Below are positions 16,264 to 22,901 of a stretch of DNA of 30,503 bases, in pieces. The first letter of the stretch is position 1. The number at the start of each line of letters is the position of its first letter. The notes beneath the pieces were generated by a model. The model did not search any database, had not been told where the DNA came from, and was given only the letters and a program-made list of their open reading frames with translations. Both the position numbers and the translations under genes were made by a program. Source of the stretch: Candidatus Pacebacteria bacterium UBA6188 (GTDB lineage: Bacteria; Patescibacteriota; Microgenomatia; UBA1400; PJMF01); the NCBI GenBank assembly GCA_002422765.1, contig DITI01000018.1, positions 3,914 to 34,416 on the forward strand. Direction: 5' to 3'.

Positions 16264-17040
16264 TTACGCCAAATTAGACTGTTTGGTGTTACGTTTGAGG
16301 GAATTAAGAATTTTTATGCTTTTTTGACCACCTTCTAAATATTCTTTAAAACGATGAAAGATGAGTTTTATCTGATTTTCATCCATCAATCTCTCATCAT
16401 CTGGATATTTTTCTGAAAGTTTATTTGAAATTTCTGCAAAGGTAAGTTTTTTAGATCTGAGCTTATGAATCTCTTGGCCAATAGGTAGGTTGATTGGTAT
16501 ATATCTTGGTATGAATTTTCGTAATTTCTTGCCATTCTTTTGAATGTTGTGCCAATTGTCATCAATCCACTGATGCATTTCGTTTTTATTTGTTTGAAAA
16601 GGAATTAAAATTGAAGAAATCTCTTCACCTTCAAAATTGCTTAAAGTTAAAATTATATTCTTTTTCCCATGAAGAAGCGTGAAAAGGGGTAAGCCTGTTT
16701 GCTCTACATTTTTAATATCAATCATGAAATTAAAAAGATGTAAAAGCAAAGTATTGTCTTGATTTGTTTTAACTTTACCTAGGTGTAAATTGCAATCTGG
16801 AGTTTCACTCCATATTTTGATTAATATTGGATCTTTACATATTGGTAAATCAAAAAAATTTTCCCCAATATGATCAAGTATTGAGAATGAATTTGTTTGA
16901 GGAAAAACTTTCGCAAATGCTTTTTTGCCGACTTTTAAACTATCACTAATAGCCATTGAGTCTAATATCTCCTGAATTTTTTCTGGAATTGGATCGAGAA
17001 CTTCTATTGGAGATAGTGATTTTAAATATGTGATTGTCAA
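16264..17040 (-). CDS. Protein of unknown function, first gene of the element's replication cluster
   Basis: 258 aa, no recognised family. The start is a TTG at 17040: GGAG lies 8 nt before it, and no ATG or GTG occurs in frame between it and the promoter. The N-terminal 170 residues look globular and mixed (IILTLSNFEGEEISSILIPF). The C-terminal 60 residues hold a basic helical region with a helix-turn-helix look (LTFAEISNKLSEKYPDDE ... ENQIKLIFHRFKEYL), which may bind DNA. It is 37 bp upstream of the 59-aa gene and is transcribed from the extended -10 promoter at 17113-17121. Its place in the cluster suggests replication, partition or regulation of the element. Confidence 0.65.
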   Translation of the reverse strand: MTITYLKSLSPIEVLDPIPEKIQEILDSMAISDSLKVGKKAFAKVFPQTNSFSILDHIGENFFDLPICKDPILIKIWSETPDCNLHLGKVKTNQDNTLLLHLFNFMIDIKNVEQTGLPLFTLLHGKKNIILTLSNFEGEEISSILIPFQTNKNEMHQWIDDNWHNIQKNGKKLRKFIPRYIPINLPIGQEIHKLRSKKLTFAEISNKLSEKYPDDERLMDENQIKLIFHRFKEYLEGGQKSIKILNSLKRNTKQSNLA

Positions 17041-17092
17041 AAAGCATGCTCCAAAACAAACATCTTGAAAGAAGCCGTGTGCCTAACCAAAG

Positions 17093-17172
17093 CTCCCTCC
17101 TCTTGAGGCAAGATTATATCACAGCCTCACTTCGTTCAGCTGTGATGCGCCAAAGGTGGTCGGAGGAGGGAG
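17093..17172. repeat. Nested inverted repeats between the two transcription units of the element
   Basis: The outer arms CTCCCTCCTC (17093-17102) and GAGGAGGGAG (17163-17172) are perfectly complementary over 10 bp. Inside them, ATCACAGC (17118-17125) pairs with GCTGTGAT (17139-17146) around a 13-nt loop. One inner arm overlaps the minus-strand -10 box, so protein binding or cruciform formation could control the Rep cluster. It could alternatively be the replication origin of the element. The 214 bp between 17041 and 17254 hold no convincing gene. Confidence 0.6.
17113..17121 (-). promoter_or_regulatory. Extended -10 promoter for the Rep/recombinase cluster
   Basis: TGATATAAT on the minus strand (17121-17113), a perfect TGnTATAAT. 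No good -35 is seen, as is usual for extended -10 promoters. The transcript would start near 17106, about 66 nt before the TTG of the 258-aa gene. The same nine bases occur before tRNA-Ser (29885-29893). Confidence 0.55.
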
Positions 17173-17204
17173 TGGCGCGGAAAAGAGAGTTGGTTGGAAA
17201 TACT

Positions 17205-17233
17205 TTGATAGAAGGTAGCTTATGAGTTAAAAT
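17205..17233 (+). promoter_or_regulatory. Promoter for the HEPN-type cargo genes
   Basis: TTGATA (17205-17210), 17-nt spacer, TAAAAT (17228-17233). The ATG of the first cargo gene follows at 17255, and the predicted leader is about 15 nt. Only a weak AGAAAAGA precedes the start codon. Confidence 0.6.
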
Positions 17234-17254
17234 GGTCAACTAGAAAAGAAATTT

Positions 17255-18331
17255 ATGTCTAAGTTTACTTTTTTCTTTAAAGTAGAACTATTTGGCCCGC
17301 TCCTACCAAAACATGGAAGTGTTTTTTCTCACTATAAATACATTGGCATATTTAATAATGAAAGTGTTAGTTGGGTAGAAAAACCAGAATCTGCTAAAGC
17401 AAATCCATCTCCAAATATGACCGGCGTTTCTCTCAATGTAAATAAAACTATAAAAAATGGATCTATAATTTATTTTTTAATTAAATCAAAAGACAACTCT
17501 ATAAGAAAAGTTAGCAAAGAAGTAGAAATAATTATCAAACATTTCTCATCATTACTCTCTATTTCAGTCAAAAACTCTAGGTATTACTATAAGATTATTT
17601 CTGCGACTATTATTAACCCAAATAACAACACTGATGTAGAAGGTTTACCGAGTGATTTCTTAACAACTATTGCCTATAAAAAAAGAGATATTGATGACCA
17701 AAGAATTTCGTTCGTTGAAGAAATTGGGGAACTTTTTTTAACTGATCAAATAATAAATAAATCGATAAAGTACTTCGATTTGGCTTTGGAATCAGAAATA
17801 TTAATGTCAAAAAGTAATCAAAGTGTTCTACTCTACTATTTTAAAATAATTGAACTAATTAGTAATAAAGTATCAAAAGATAATAAACTTCCTAAAAAAG
17901 AAGCGGAGAAGCAAAAAAAAGAAGTAATAGATGATTTTGTTTGTAATTATAAAATTAGTGAAAATAATAAAAAAAAGATCGATAAGTTTAAAGAGTGCGA
18001 GAGTAAAATAAGAATTCTAGAAAATAATATTACAAAACTTAAAATAATTGATGCTTCAAAAATTTTAGAAATAAATTGTTTAGAATTAGTTAATGAAGTT
18101 ATTAGTATTAGAAATAGAGTAGTTGCTCATACAAATAGTGACGTTATGACGACCAATGAAACTGGAGAAAAATTTTGTGAACTGTCAAAAATATTTTTAT
18201 TGAAATATATAATTAAATATTATGGAAAAGGTTATTTAAAAAGCTTCAATGAACTTGATGTCCAACCATTTAGAAAAGAAGACGGGTACTTCTATGCGCC
18301 AATATTCAAATCTTCCTATTTTTTAAAGTAG
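17255..18331 (+). CDS. HEPN-like domain protein, possible RNase or defence protein
   Basis: 358 aa, Lys/Asn/Ile-rich and clearly more AT-rich than the flanking chromosome. The N-terminal half (1-170) is beta-rich and unrecognised. The C-terminal half resembles HEPN helical domains: LLYYFKIIELISNKV (about 197-211), a long charged helix, then SIRNRVVAHTNSDV (about 286-299). The last block contains an R-x(5)-H arrangement, close to the R-x(4-6)-H motif of HEPN ribonucleases. The overall layout, a beta-rich domain followed by HEPN, resembles ApeA-like abortive-infection proteins, but I cannot confirm that without a profile search. It has its own promoter and lies 43 bp upstream of a second HEPN-type gene, which makes the pair likely cargo of the mobile element. 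Confidence 0.65.
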   Translation: MSKFTFFFKVELFGPLLPKHGSVFSHYKYIGIFNNESVSWVEKPESAKANPSPNMTGVSLNVNKTIKNGSIIYFLIKSKDNSIRKVSKEVEIIIKHFSSLLSISVKNSRYYYKIISATIINPNNNTDVEGLPSDFLTTIAYKKRDIDDQRISFVEEIGELFLTDQIINKSIKYFDLALESEILMSKSNQSVLLYYFKIIELISNKVSKDNKLPKKEAEKQKKEVIDDFVCNYKISENNKKKIDKFKECESKIRILENNITKLKIIDASKILEINCLELVNEVISIRNRVVAHTNSDVMTTNETGEKFCELSKIFLLKYIIKYYGKGYLKSFNELDVQPFRKEDGYFYAPIFKSSYFLK

Positions 18332-18359
18332 TTCCACCATTAATAAATTAAAAATGGTT

Positions 18360-18365
18360 TATAAT
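18360..18365 (+). promoter_or_regulatory. -10 box for the DUF4145 gene
   Basis: A perfect TATAAT ends 9 nt before the ATG at 18375, so a transcript from it would be leaderless or nearly so. No good -35 is visible. The box lies inside the frame of the alternative upstream start (18354), which argues for the later start. Confidence 0.45.
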
Positions 18366-18374
18366 TCAGGTATT

Positions 18375-19061
18375 ATGATTTGTCCTCACTGCAAAATAGC
18401 CGTACACGAATCTTTCACAGATTGGAGCGGTCCCGCAACAGATAGCCGTTGCCATTGGCAGTGCAGCAAGATGATCTGTCCAGAATGTAAAAAAATCATA
18501 ATTAAACTAAATTATGGACAATGGGGAAATCTTCTTGGAAGAATTGTTGAACCAAAAAATAACTCAAGAATGCCCGTTCCAAAAGAAGTTGATGAAATAT
18601 TTTCAAAAGACTACATTGAATCATGTAATGTGCTCGTTGATAGCCCAAAAGCAAGCGCTGCTTTAAGCAGAAGGTGCTTGCAAAACATTATTAGAGAAAA
18701 GGCTGTACTAAAAGTTATCGATACATCGACAGGAAAAATTGCTTCTCAAAGTGTTAAGCATGGAGACCTATCGAATGAAATACAGCAAGTTCTAGATAAT
18801 GGTGGGTTACCAACTCAAATATCAGAAGCAATAGATGCTGTAAGAAACATTGGAAACTTTGCAGCGCACCCAATAAAAAGCACTAGTACTGGAGAAATAG
18901 TTGAAGTTGAAGCAAATGAAGCCGAATTAAATTTAAGTGTAATTGAAAGTTTATTTGATTACTACTTCGTACAGCCAAAGAAAACTAGGGATAAATTAGC
19001 AAAGCTTAATATAAAATTAGCTGACACTGGAAAACCCAGTGTAAAAAAACCAAAAAATTAA
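18375..19061 (+). CDS. DUF4145-type protein with N-terminal zinc-binding cysteines
   Basis: 228 aa. The N-terminus has paired cysteines (MICPHC ... HWQC ... MICPEC, residues 1-45), probably a zinc ribbon. The rest matches the HEPN-related DUF4145 layout: SPKASAALSRRCLQNIIREK (about 92-112), ISEAIDAVRNIGNFAAHP (about 150-168, with the family's R-x-x-G-N-x-x-A-H-P), and a C-terminal helix ending in a Lys-rich tail. DUF4145 domains are often fused to or sit next to restriction and other defence enzymes. The start at 18375 is preferred over 18354 (see the TATAAT feature). It is convergent with the detached recombinase tail, whose stop codon begins next to this gene's stop. Confidence 0.78.
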   Translation: MICPHCKIAVHESFTDWSGPATDSRCHWQCSKMICPECKKIIIKLNYGQWGNLLGRIVEPKNNSRMPVPKEVDEIFSKDYIESCNVLVDSPKASAALSRRCLQNIIREKAVLKVIDTSTGKIASQSVKHGDLSNEIQQVLDNGGLPTQISEAIDAVRNIGNFAAHPIKSTSTGEIVEVEANEAELNLSVIESLFDYYFVQPKKTRDKLAKLNIKLADTGKPSVKKPKN

Positions 19062-19178
19062 CTATTGCTGATGATTAAGAACTTCTTTTTCAAGAAAAGT
19101 TCCAATATCGTCCCATACTGCCGACGGAGAGTGCAAATCGAGTGAAACTCGATGCACCCTCCTAGTCCTCGAAGAGGG
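19062..19178 (-). pseudogene. Detached 3' end of the serine recombinase gene (native C-terminus in the circular form)
   Basis: In the recombinase frame, joining the core (codons TTG TCG) to 19178 and reading left gives 38 open codons and then TAG at 19064-19062. The last part, WDDIGTFLEKEVLNHQQ, looks like real protein. The frame closes two codons outside the core on the chromosomal side (TAA at 19190-19188), as expected if the fragment was cut off by integration. In the integrated state it has no normal start. It overlaps the hairpin at 19126-19162. This is a reconstruction by hand, not an observed junction. Confidence 0.55.
19126..19162. repeat. Long imperfect hairpin at the right end of the element
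   Basis: ATCGAGT/ACTCGAT with a GAA loop, extended by GTGC/GCAC after a two-base bulge, and by GGAG/CTCC after one mismatch (15 pairs in total). A second small stem, CCTC-GAA-GAGG (19167-19177), follows just before the attachment core. Serine integrases bind attP sites with such imperfect dyads, so this may be the P-arm recombinase site. It would also be coding in the circular form. Confidence 0.55.
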
Positions 19179-19184
19179 CGACAA
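19179..19184. repeat. Right attachment core
   Basis: CGACAA, matching 13429-13434. Removing 13435-19184 would place the tRNA-Pro 3' end directly before ACATTAAAAAGACG and the terminator at 19190, a normal tRNA-plus-terminator arrangement. Confidence 0.5.
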
Positions 19185-19189
19185 ACATT

Positions 19190-19216
19190 AAAAAGACGTA
19201 TTAATTCGTCTTTTTT
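19190..19216 (+). terminator. Rho-independent terminator, probably the original tRNA-Pro terminator
   Basis: AAAAAGACG (19190-19198) pairs with CGTCTTTTT (19207-19215) around an 8-nt loop, ending in a run of T. It is the first structure outside the inferred element boundary, 5 bp after the core. Because of its A-run and T-run it may work in both directions. Confidence 0.75.
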
Positions 19217-19237
19217 CCTTAAATTTTATAAAAATAT

Positions 19238-19468
19238 ATGACAGAAACAAGCAGCGACCACCTATCAGGAGAAGCCTTAAATTTAATTATTGGTCTACTA
19301 GAAGGCAAGCTTGTTGGCACCAACACTGACATCCAAATTCGCCTCAAAACTAGAAACTCAAGAAACGAAAGAGTCAGAATTCTCAAAAAATTCATTGAGG
19401 AAAACCAAATTGTTGATGACCGTTTTACTCAACAACTAGCCGAATACTATATCGACAGAAACACCTAA
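19238..19468 (+). CDS. Small protein of unknown function
   Basis: 76 aa, soluble, charged, with an even spread of helix formers (MTETSSDHLSGEALNLIIGL at the start). No Cys, no membrane segment, no family recognised. The ATG at 19238 has no Shine-Dalgarno; TATAAA lies 5 nt upstream, so it could be leaderless. It is convergent with the 360-aa gene, stops 4 bp apart. It lies just outside the inferred right end of the element, so it probably belongs to the chromosome, although its neighbours give no clue to its job. Confidence 0.55.
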   Translation: MTETSSDHLSGEALNLIIGLLEGKLVGTNTDIQIRLKTRNSRNERVRILKKFIEENQIVDDRFTQQLAEYYIDRNT

Positions 19469-19472
19469 AAAA

Positions 19473-20555
19473 TCAAGCCACATCACCTGTCTCCAACAAA
19501 TTCGCCTGCAAATCAGAATAACGCTCAGCCTCCCTATAATCCAAAAAATAAACCTGCAAATCTTTATTTAAAATAAATTCATAATAACCAGGATGGTGAG
19601 TTCGGCCATCGACTGAAAAATGATAATCTTTATCCACGTCTTTGGGAATTTCACCTACCACTTGAGTTAGAACTTGGATTAATTGTTCATAGTAAGCCAA
19701 CTTAGCTCTATCTTCTGCGCTAGCCTTTTCAAGAGAACAGGCGATCCTGAATTGCTTAAAATCTACGTAAGAATTTTTATCTAGATTTATCACCTTGGCT
19801 AAAACTTTTAGGACTTCTTCACTTAGACCAGCTGGAACAAGCACTTCAAATTCTAGGCGATTAAACCAATTGTCTTTGCTTCTCAAAAGAGGCAAACTAC
19901 CCTCATAGGCTAATCCTGCATGCACTCCTTCAACCAGCTCCATGGTGATTTTTTCGCTTGATGGTCTATCAGCTGCAGTGGGCGGATTAATAATGATATT
20001 ACCACTATAAGCATTCTCTTGATATTCAGATAAAATTAATAAGTCATTTTTCTGGACTTTTTTTGATCTCAGGGCTTCCCTTAAAAATTTAAGCAATCTT
20101 TTTTTATCTAAACCCAAATCAAAATACCTCTCTCCAGTCTCACGATTAGTCACGGAAGGAAAATAACTTTGAGCAGGTAATTTTTGTAAAAATACATCAG
20201 GATCGTCTAAAAATTTAGCAATGCTTGTCTTAATTTTTCTATATCTAGGTAAATTTAAAGCCTCCAAAGTAGCCAAACCCTTTTCTTTTTCTCCTGGTTT
20301 CTCATGAATTTTCTCCATTTTGGTGAAAATTGTTTTTCTTGCATCAGGTTTTTTCTCTCTATTATTTATGCCCTTAACAGCCTCGTAAATGCTGGGCATG
20401 GATCTCACTTCTCTATCTTCCTCAGCTATTCTTTCTGTCAAAATTTTTGGATTTTGTAACAATAAAAGTTCAAAAGCAGCCATTCTGGCTTCATGACTAG
20501 GTCTTGGGTCAGGATAGTCTTGGTGGATTTCTTCTCTGTATGCTTCTTTTGGCAC
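19473..20555 (-). CDS. Protein of unknown function, GTG start uncertain
   Basis: 360 aa, soluble, rich in Glu, Lys and Arg, no Cys-based motif and no membrane segment. The N-terminal third is a charged helical region (RMAAFELLLLQNPKILTERI, REVRSMPSIYEAVKGI). The middle has a globular-looking part (DLLILSEYQENAYSGNIIIN) and the end is YYEFILNKDLQVYFLDYREAERY. I recognise no family. The GTG at 20555 has no ribosome site. The frame stays open upstream for nine more codons that look coding (Ala-Ala-Ala-Glu-Ile-Ala-Pro-Pro-Ile-Val), back to a TAG that directly follows a TATAAT box. The true start may therefore be a non-standard codon in between. Codon use is like the chromosomal genes. Confidence 0.6.
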   Translation of the reverse strand: MPKEAYREEIHQDYPDPRPSHEARMAAFELLLLQNPKILTERIAEEDREVRSMPSIYEAVKGINNREKKPDARKTIFTKMEKIHEKPGEKEKGLATLEALNLPRYRKIKTSIAKFLDDPDVFLQKLPAQSYFPSVTNRETGERYFDLGLDKKRLLKFLREALRSKKVQKNDLLILSEYQENAYSGNIIINPPTAADRPSSEKITMELVEGVHAGLAYEGSLPLLRSKDNWFNRLEFEVLVPAGLSEEVLKVLAKVINLDKNSYVDFKQFRIACSLEKASAEDRAKLAYYEQLIQVLTQVVGEIPKDVDKDYHFSVDGRTHHPGYYEFILNKDLQVYFLDYREAERYSDLQANLLETGDVA

Positions 20556-20584
20556 GATTGGTGGCGCTATTTCGGCGGCGGCCT

Positions 20585-20611
20585 ATTATATATCAAAATA
20601 TAACAAAACAA
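20585..20611 (-). promoter_or_regulatory. Promoter for the 360-aa gene
   Basis: Perfect TATAAT on the minus strand (20590-20585) with TTGTTT (20611-20606) at a short 15-nt spacing. The predicted start of transcription is about 22 nt before the GTG at 20555. Confidence 0.4.
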
Positions 20612-20683
20612 GAACGCGTGAAATTTAAGAAAAAAACGACTAGTATGGTGTCTTAGCAGGATTTAATTTAAGGAAAGGTTTCT

Positions 20684-21631
20684 ATGAAGCGTATTTTAGT
20701 CACCGGAGCTTTTGGTTTAGTAGGTAGCGATCTGGTAGCAGAGCTCCAAAAAAAACATGGCAGCGACAACGTGATCGCTCTTGGTCGTCAAACCATCGAT
20801 AGCAACTTTCAGGGCATTCTAGAACAAGGTGATGTGCGCGACTACGCCGCCATGGAAGCCTTGGTTAAAAAATATGATGTCGGGACTATTTATCATCTGG
20901 CTGGCCTACTTTCAGTTGGTGGCGAAAAACAACCTGATTTAGCTTGGGATGTCAATGTCAACGGTTTGAAAAACATTCTAGACTTGGCCAAAGCCTACCA
21001 AATCAAGGTTTTTTGGCCTAGTTCAATTGCTGCTTTTGGCCCCACCACCCCCAAGCAAAATGTGCCTCAACACACTAGTCTTGAACCCAGCACTATTTAC
21101 GGAGTGAGCAAAGTTACTGGAGAGTTGCTTTGCCAATATTACTTCAGGCGATACGGAGTGGATGTTCGCAGTTTGCGCTATCCAGGACTTAATGGCTATA
21201 AAGCCGCCCCAGGAGACGGTACTACCGAATACGCAATTCATATTTTTTATGGCTTGATCGAAAATAATACCTACGAGTGTTTTCTCAAGGAAGATGCACG
21301 CTTACCCATGATGTATATGGATGATGCTATCAAAGGCACCATCGCCCTCATGGAAGCACCTAGTGAAAAAATCTCCGTGCGCACTAGCTATAACTTTGCA
21401 GCTATTAGCTTTACTCCCGCTGAATTGGTCGCTGAGATCAAGAAAATTGCTCCAAATTTTCAAGTGAGCTATAAACCAGATGCTCGTCAACAAATTGCCG
21501 AAAGCTGGCCTCAAACTATTGATGATTCTCAAGCCAGAAAAGATTGGGCTTGGCAAGAAGAATTTGATTTAAGCAAAATGACTCAAGCCCTCTATGAAGG
21601 AGTTAAAACAAAATTAGCACAAGGAAAATAA
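20684..21631 (+). CDS. tdh: L-threonine 3-dehydrogenase, short-chain (SDR) type
   Basis: 315 aa. NAD-binding VTGAFGLVGSDL (6-17) and the extended SDR triad: Ser113/114 in WPSSIAAFGP, and YGVSK with Tyr139 and Lys143. The block SLRYPGLNGYKAAPGDGTTEYAI is typical of epimerase-like threonine dehydrogenases, which oxidise L-threonine to 2-amino-3-oxobutyrate. By fold alone it could be a UDP-sugar epimerase, but the gene is followed after 2 bp by kbl, which uses exactly this product. ATG 20684 is preceded by AAGGAAAGG. It heads a two-gene operon. Confidence 0.88.
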   Translation: MKRILVTGAFGLVGSDLVAELQKKHGSDNVIALGRQTIDSNFQGILEQGDVRDYAAMEALVKKYDVGTIYHLAGLLSVGGEKQPDLAWDVNVNGLKNILDLAKAYQIKVFWPSSIAAFGPTTPKQNVPQHTSLEPSTIYGVSKVTGELLCQYYFRRYGVDVRSLRYPGLNGYKAAPGDGTTEYAIHIFYGLIENNTYECFLKEDARLPMMYMDDAIKGTIALMEAPSEKISVRTSYNFAAISFTPAELVAEIKKIAPNFQVSYKPDARQQIAESWPQTIDDSQARKDWAWQEEFDLSKMTQALYEGVKTKLAQGK

Positions 21632-21633
21632 AC

Positions 21634-22890
21634 ATGAGCAAACAACAATTTTTTAATTCTCTGAAACAAGAAGTCGCCCGCATTGATGAAGCAGCTATCA
21701 GTAAACGTCATGAAAAAATCATTAGTGGCTTTACCAAAGGCGCCAACCCCAAAGCTATCATTGATGGTCGCGAAATCAGTATTTTCAACTCCAATGACTA
21801 CTTGGGCTTACGCCATCATAAAGCCTTAAAAATGGCTGAGCATAAAGCTAGTAGTGAGTTGGGAACTGGACCAGGAGCCGTCCGCTTTATTTCTGGTTCT
21901 TTTGCTGTTCACCGCGATCTGGAGCGCCAATTGGCCAAATTTCACAGTCGAGCAGATGGCATGGTTTTTTCTAGTGCCTTTGCTACTAATTTGGCAGTTA
22001 TTTTTAGCTTAATTAAAGGCCAGAGCAAAGATTCTCTGGTCAGTAGCGACACTCTCGTCATTTCTGATGAGCTCAACCATCGCAGTATCATCGATGGTGT
22101 GCGCTTGGGCAACTTGGACAGCAACGCTAAGTTGATTTTTAAACATCTGCAATCCGATTCTTTGGAAGAGATGTTATTGGACAATCAAGGCAAGTTTAAA
22201 CGCGTTGTAGTGATCACTGATGGTGTTTTTAGCATGTTGGGAGAATATCAAGACTTAGCCGAATTGCGTCAAGTCATCGATCGCCATGATGAAAAATATG
22301 AAGAGGGTATTCTACTGATTGTTGATGATTGTCATGGTGTGGCTGCTTGCGGTCAAACTGGTCGTGGGACAGAAGAAATCACAGGCGCTCAAGCTGACGT
22401 ACTGATTGGCACCTTGGGTAAAGGTTTTGGTGCTGATGGTGGATATGTGGTCGCTGATCAAGTTGTCATTGACTACTTGCGTGAATCAGCCGCTACTTAC
22501 ATTTACTCTAACTCTATTTCTCCAGGCACTGCTGCTGCTGCCAAAACCGCACTTGATGTTTTGGACAGCCAAGAAGGCGCTCAGATGTTAGATCATTTAC
22601 GTCGCAATGTTGAATTACTCAAAACTTTGCTTCAAGAAGCTGGTTTTCAATTCGCTGCTCCTTCTACCCACCCCATTCAGGCAGTTTTAATTGGTGATAC
22701 CAAAAAAACTCAGGATCTTACCAAAGCCATGTTTGAAAGAGGTTTTCTGATTACAAACATAAATTATCCAGTAGTGCCTAAAGGTAGAGATGAGATTAGA
22801 GTTCAACTATCTGCCACTCACACTAAAGAAGATGTAGAAAATTTTGTGAAGGCCATGCGAGAAGAAGGTCAAAAACTAGGTATTGTCTAA
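21634..22890 (+). CDS. kbl: 2-amino-3-ketobutyrate CoA ligase (glycine C-acetyltransferase)
   Basis: 418 aa, a pyridoxal-phosphate enzyme of the alpha-oxoamine synthase family. NSNDYLGL (52-59), GTGPGAVRFISGS (78-90), DDCHG (231-235, cofactor-ring Asp and His) and IGTLGKGFGADGG (258-270, PLP Lys263) are present. It converts 2-amino-3-oxobutyrate and CoA to glycine and acetyl-CoA. AAGGAAAA lies before the ATG, and tdh is 2 bp upstream, so the two make a threonine-to-glycine route. It is about 20 residues longer than E. coli Kbl. It converges with the MacB-type permease gene, stops 11 bp apart. No clear terminator is seen in that gap. Confidence 0.93.
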   Translation: MSKQQFFNSLKQEVARIDEAAISKRHEKIISGFTKGANPKAIIDGREISIFNSNDYLGLRHHKALKMAEHKASSELGTGPGAVRFISGSFAVHRDLERQLAKFHSRADGMVFSSAFATNLAVIFSLIKGQSKDSLVSSDTLVISDELNHRSIIDGVRLGNLDSNAKLIFKHLQSDSLEEMLLDNQGKFKRVVVITDGVFSMLGEYQDLAELRQVIDRHDEKYEEGILLIVDDCHGVAACGQTGRGTEEITGAQADVLIGTLGKGFGADGGYVVADQVVIDYLRESAATYIYSNSISPGTAAAAKTALDVLDSQEGAQMLDHLRRNVELLKTLLQEAGFQFAAPSTHPIQAVLIGDTKKTQDLTKAMFERGFLITNINYPVVPKGRDEIRVQLSATHTKEDVENFVKAMREEGQKLGIV

Positions 22891-22901
22891 AATAACTAGA
22901 A

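Larger units (their letters stand above)
13435..19184. mobile_element. Integrated element with serine recombinase, HUH replication initiator and HEPN cargo
   Basis: About 5.75 kb between the 3' end of tRNA-Pro and a terminator that would naturally follow that tRNA. Contents: a minus-strand cluster (258-aa protein, 59-aa protein, HUH Rep, 87-aa membrane protein, serine recombinase) and two plus-strand HEPN-type genes. The interior, above all 17255-18331, is more AT-rich than the flanks. Boundaries are inferred from the CGACAA core, from the recombinase frame crossing it, and from the terminator position; they are not proven. It has no relaxase of conjugative type, no Zot-like or capsid gene and no conjugation genes. 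It is best described as an integrative rolling-circle plasmid or satellite-like element. Confidence 0.65.

Noticed and set aside
17034..17225. Plus-strand frame of 63 codons in the element's control region
   Set aside because: It covers both inverted repeats, the minus-strand promoter and the ribosome site of the 258-aa gene, and has no ribosome site of its own; the repeats explain the sequence better.
13435..19184. Filamentous phage (inovirus) prophage
   Set aside because: A Rep and a small membrane protein fit, but there is no Zot-like ATPase, no coat-like short protein and no adsorption protein.
13435..20600. Full-length duplicate of the tRNA-Pro 3' end as a right attachment site
   Set aside because: No copy of the T-arm and acceptor end occurs to the right; only CGACAA and a nearby AGTCCT recur, so a tyrosine-integrase style duplication is not supported.
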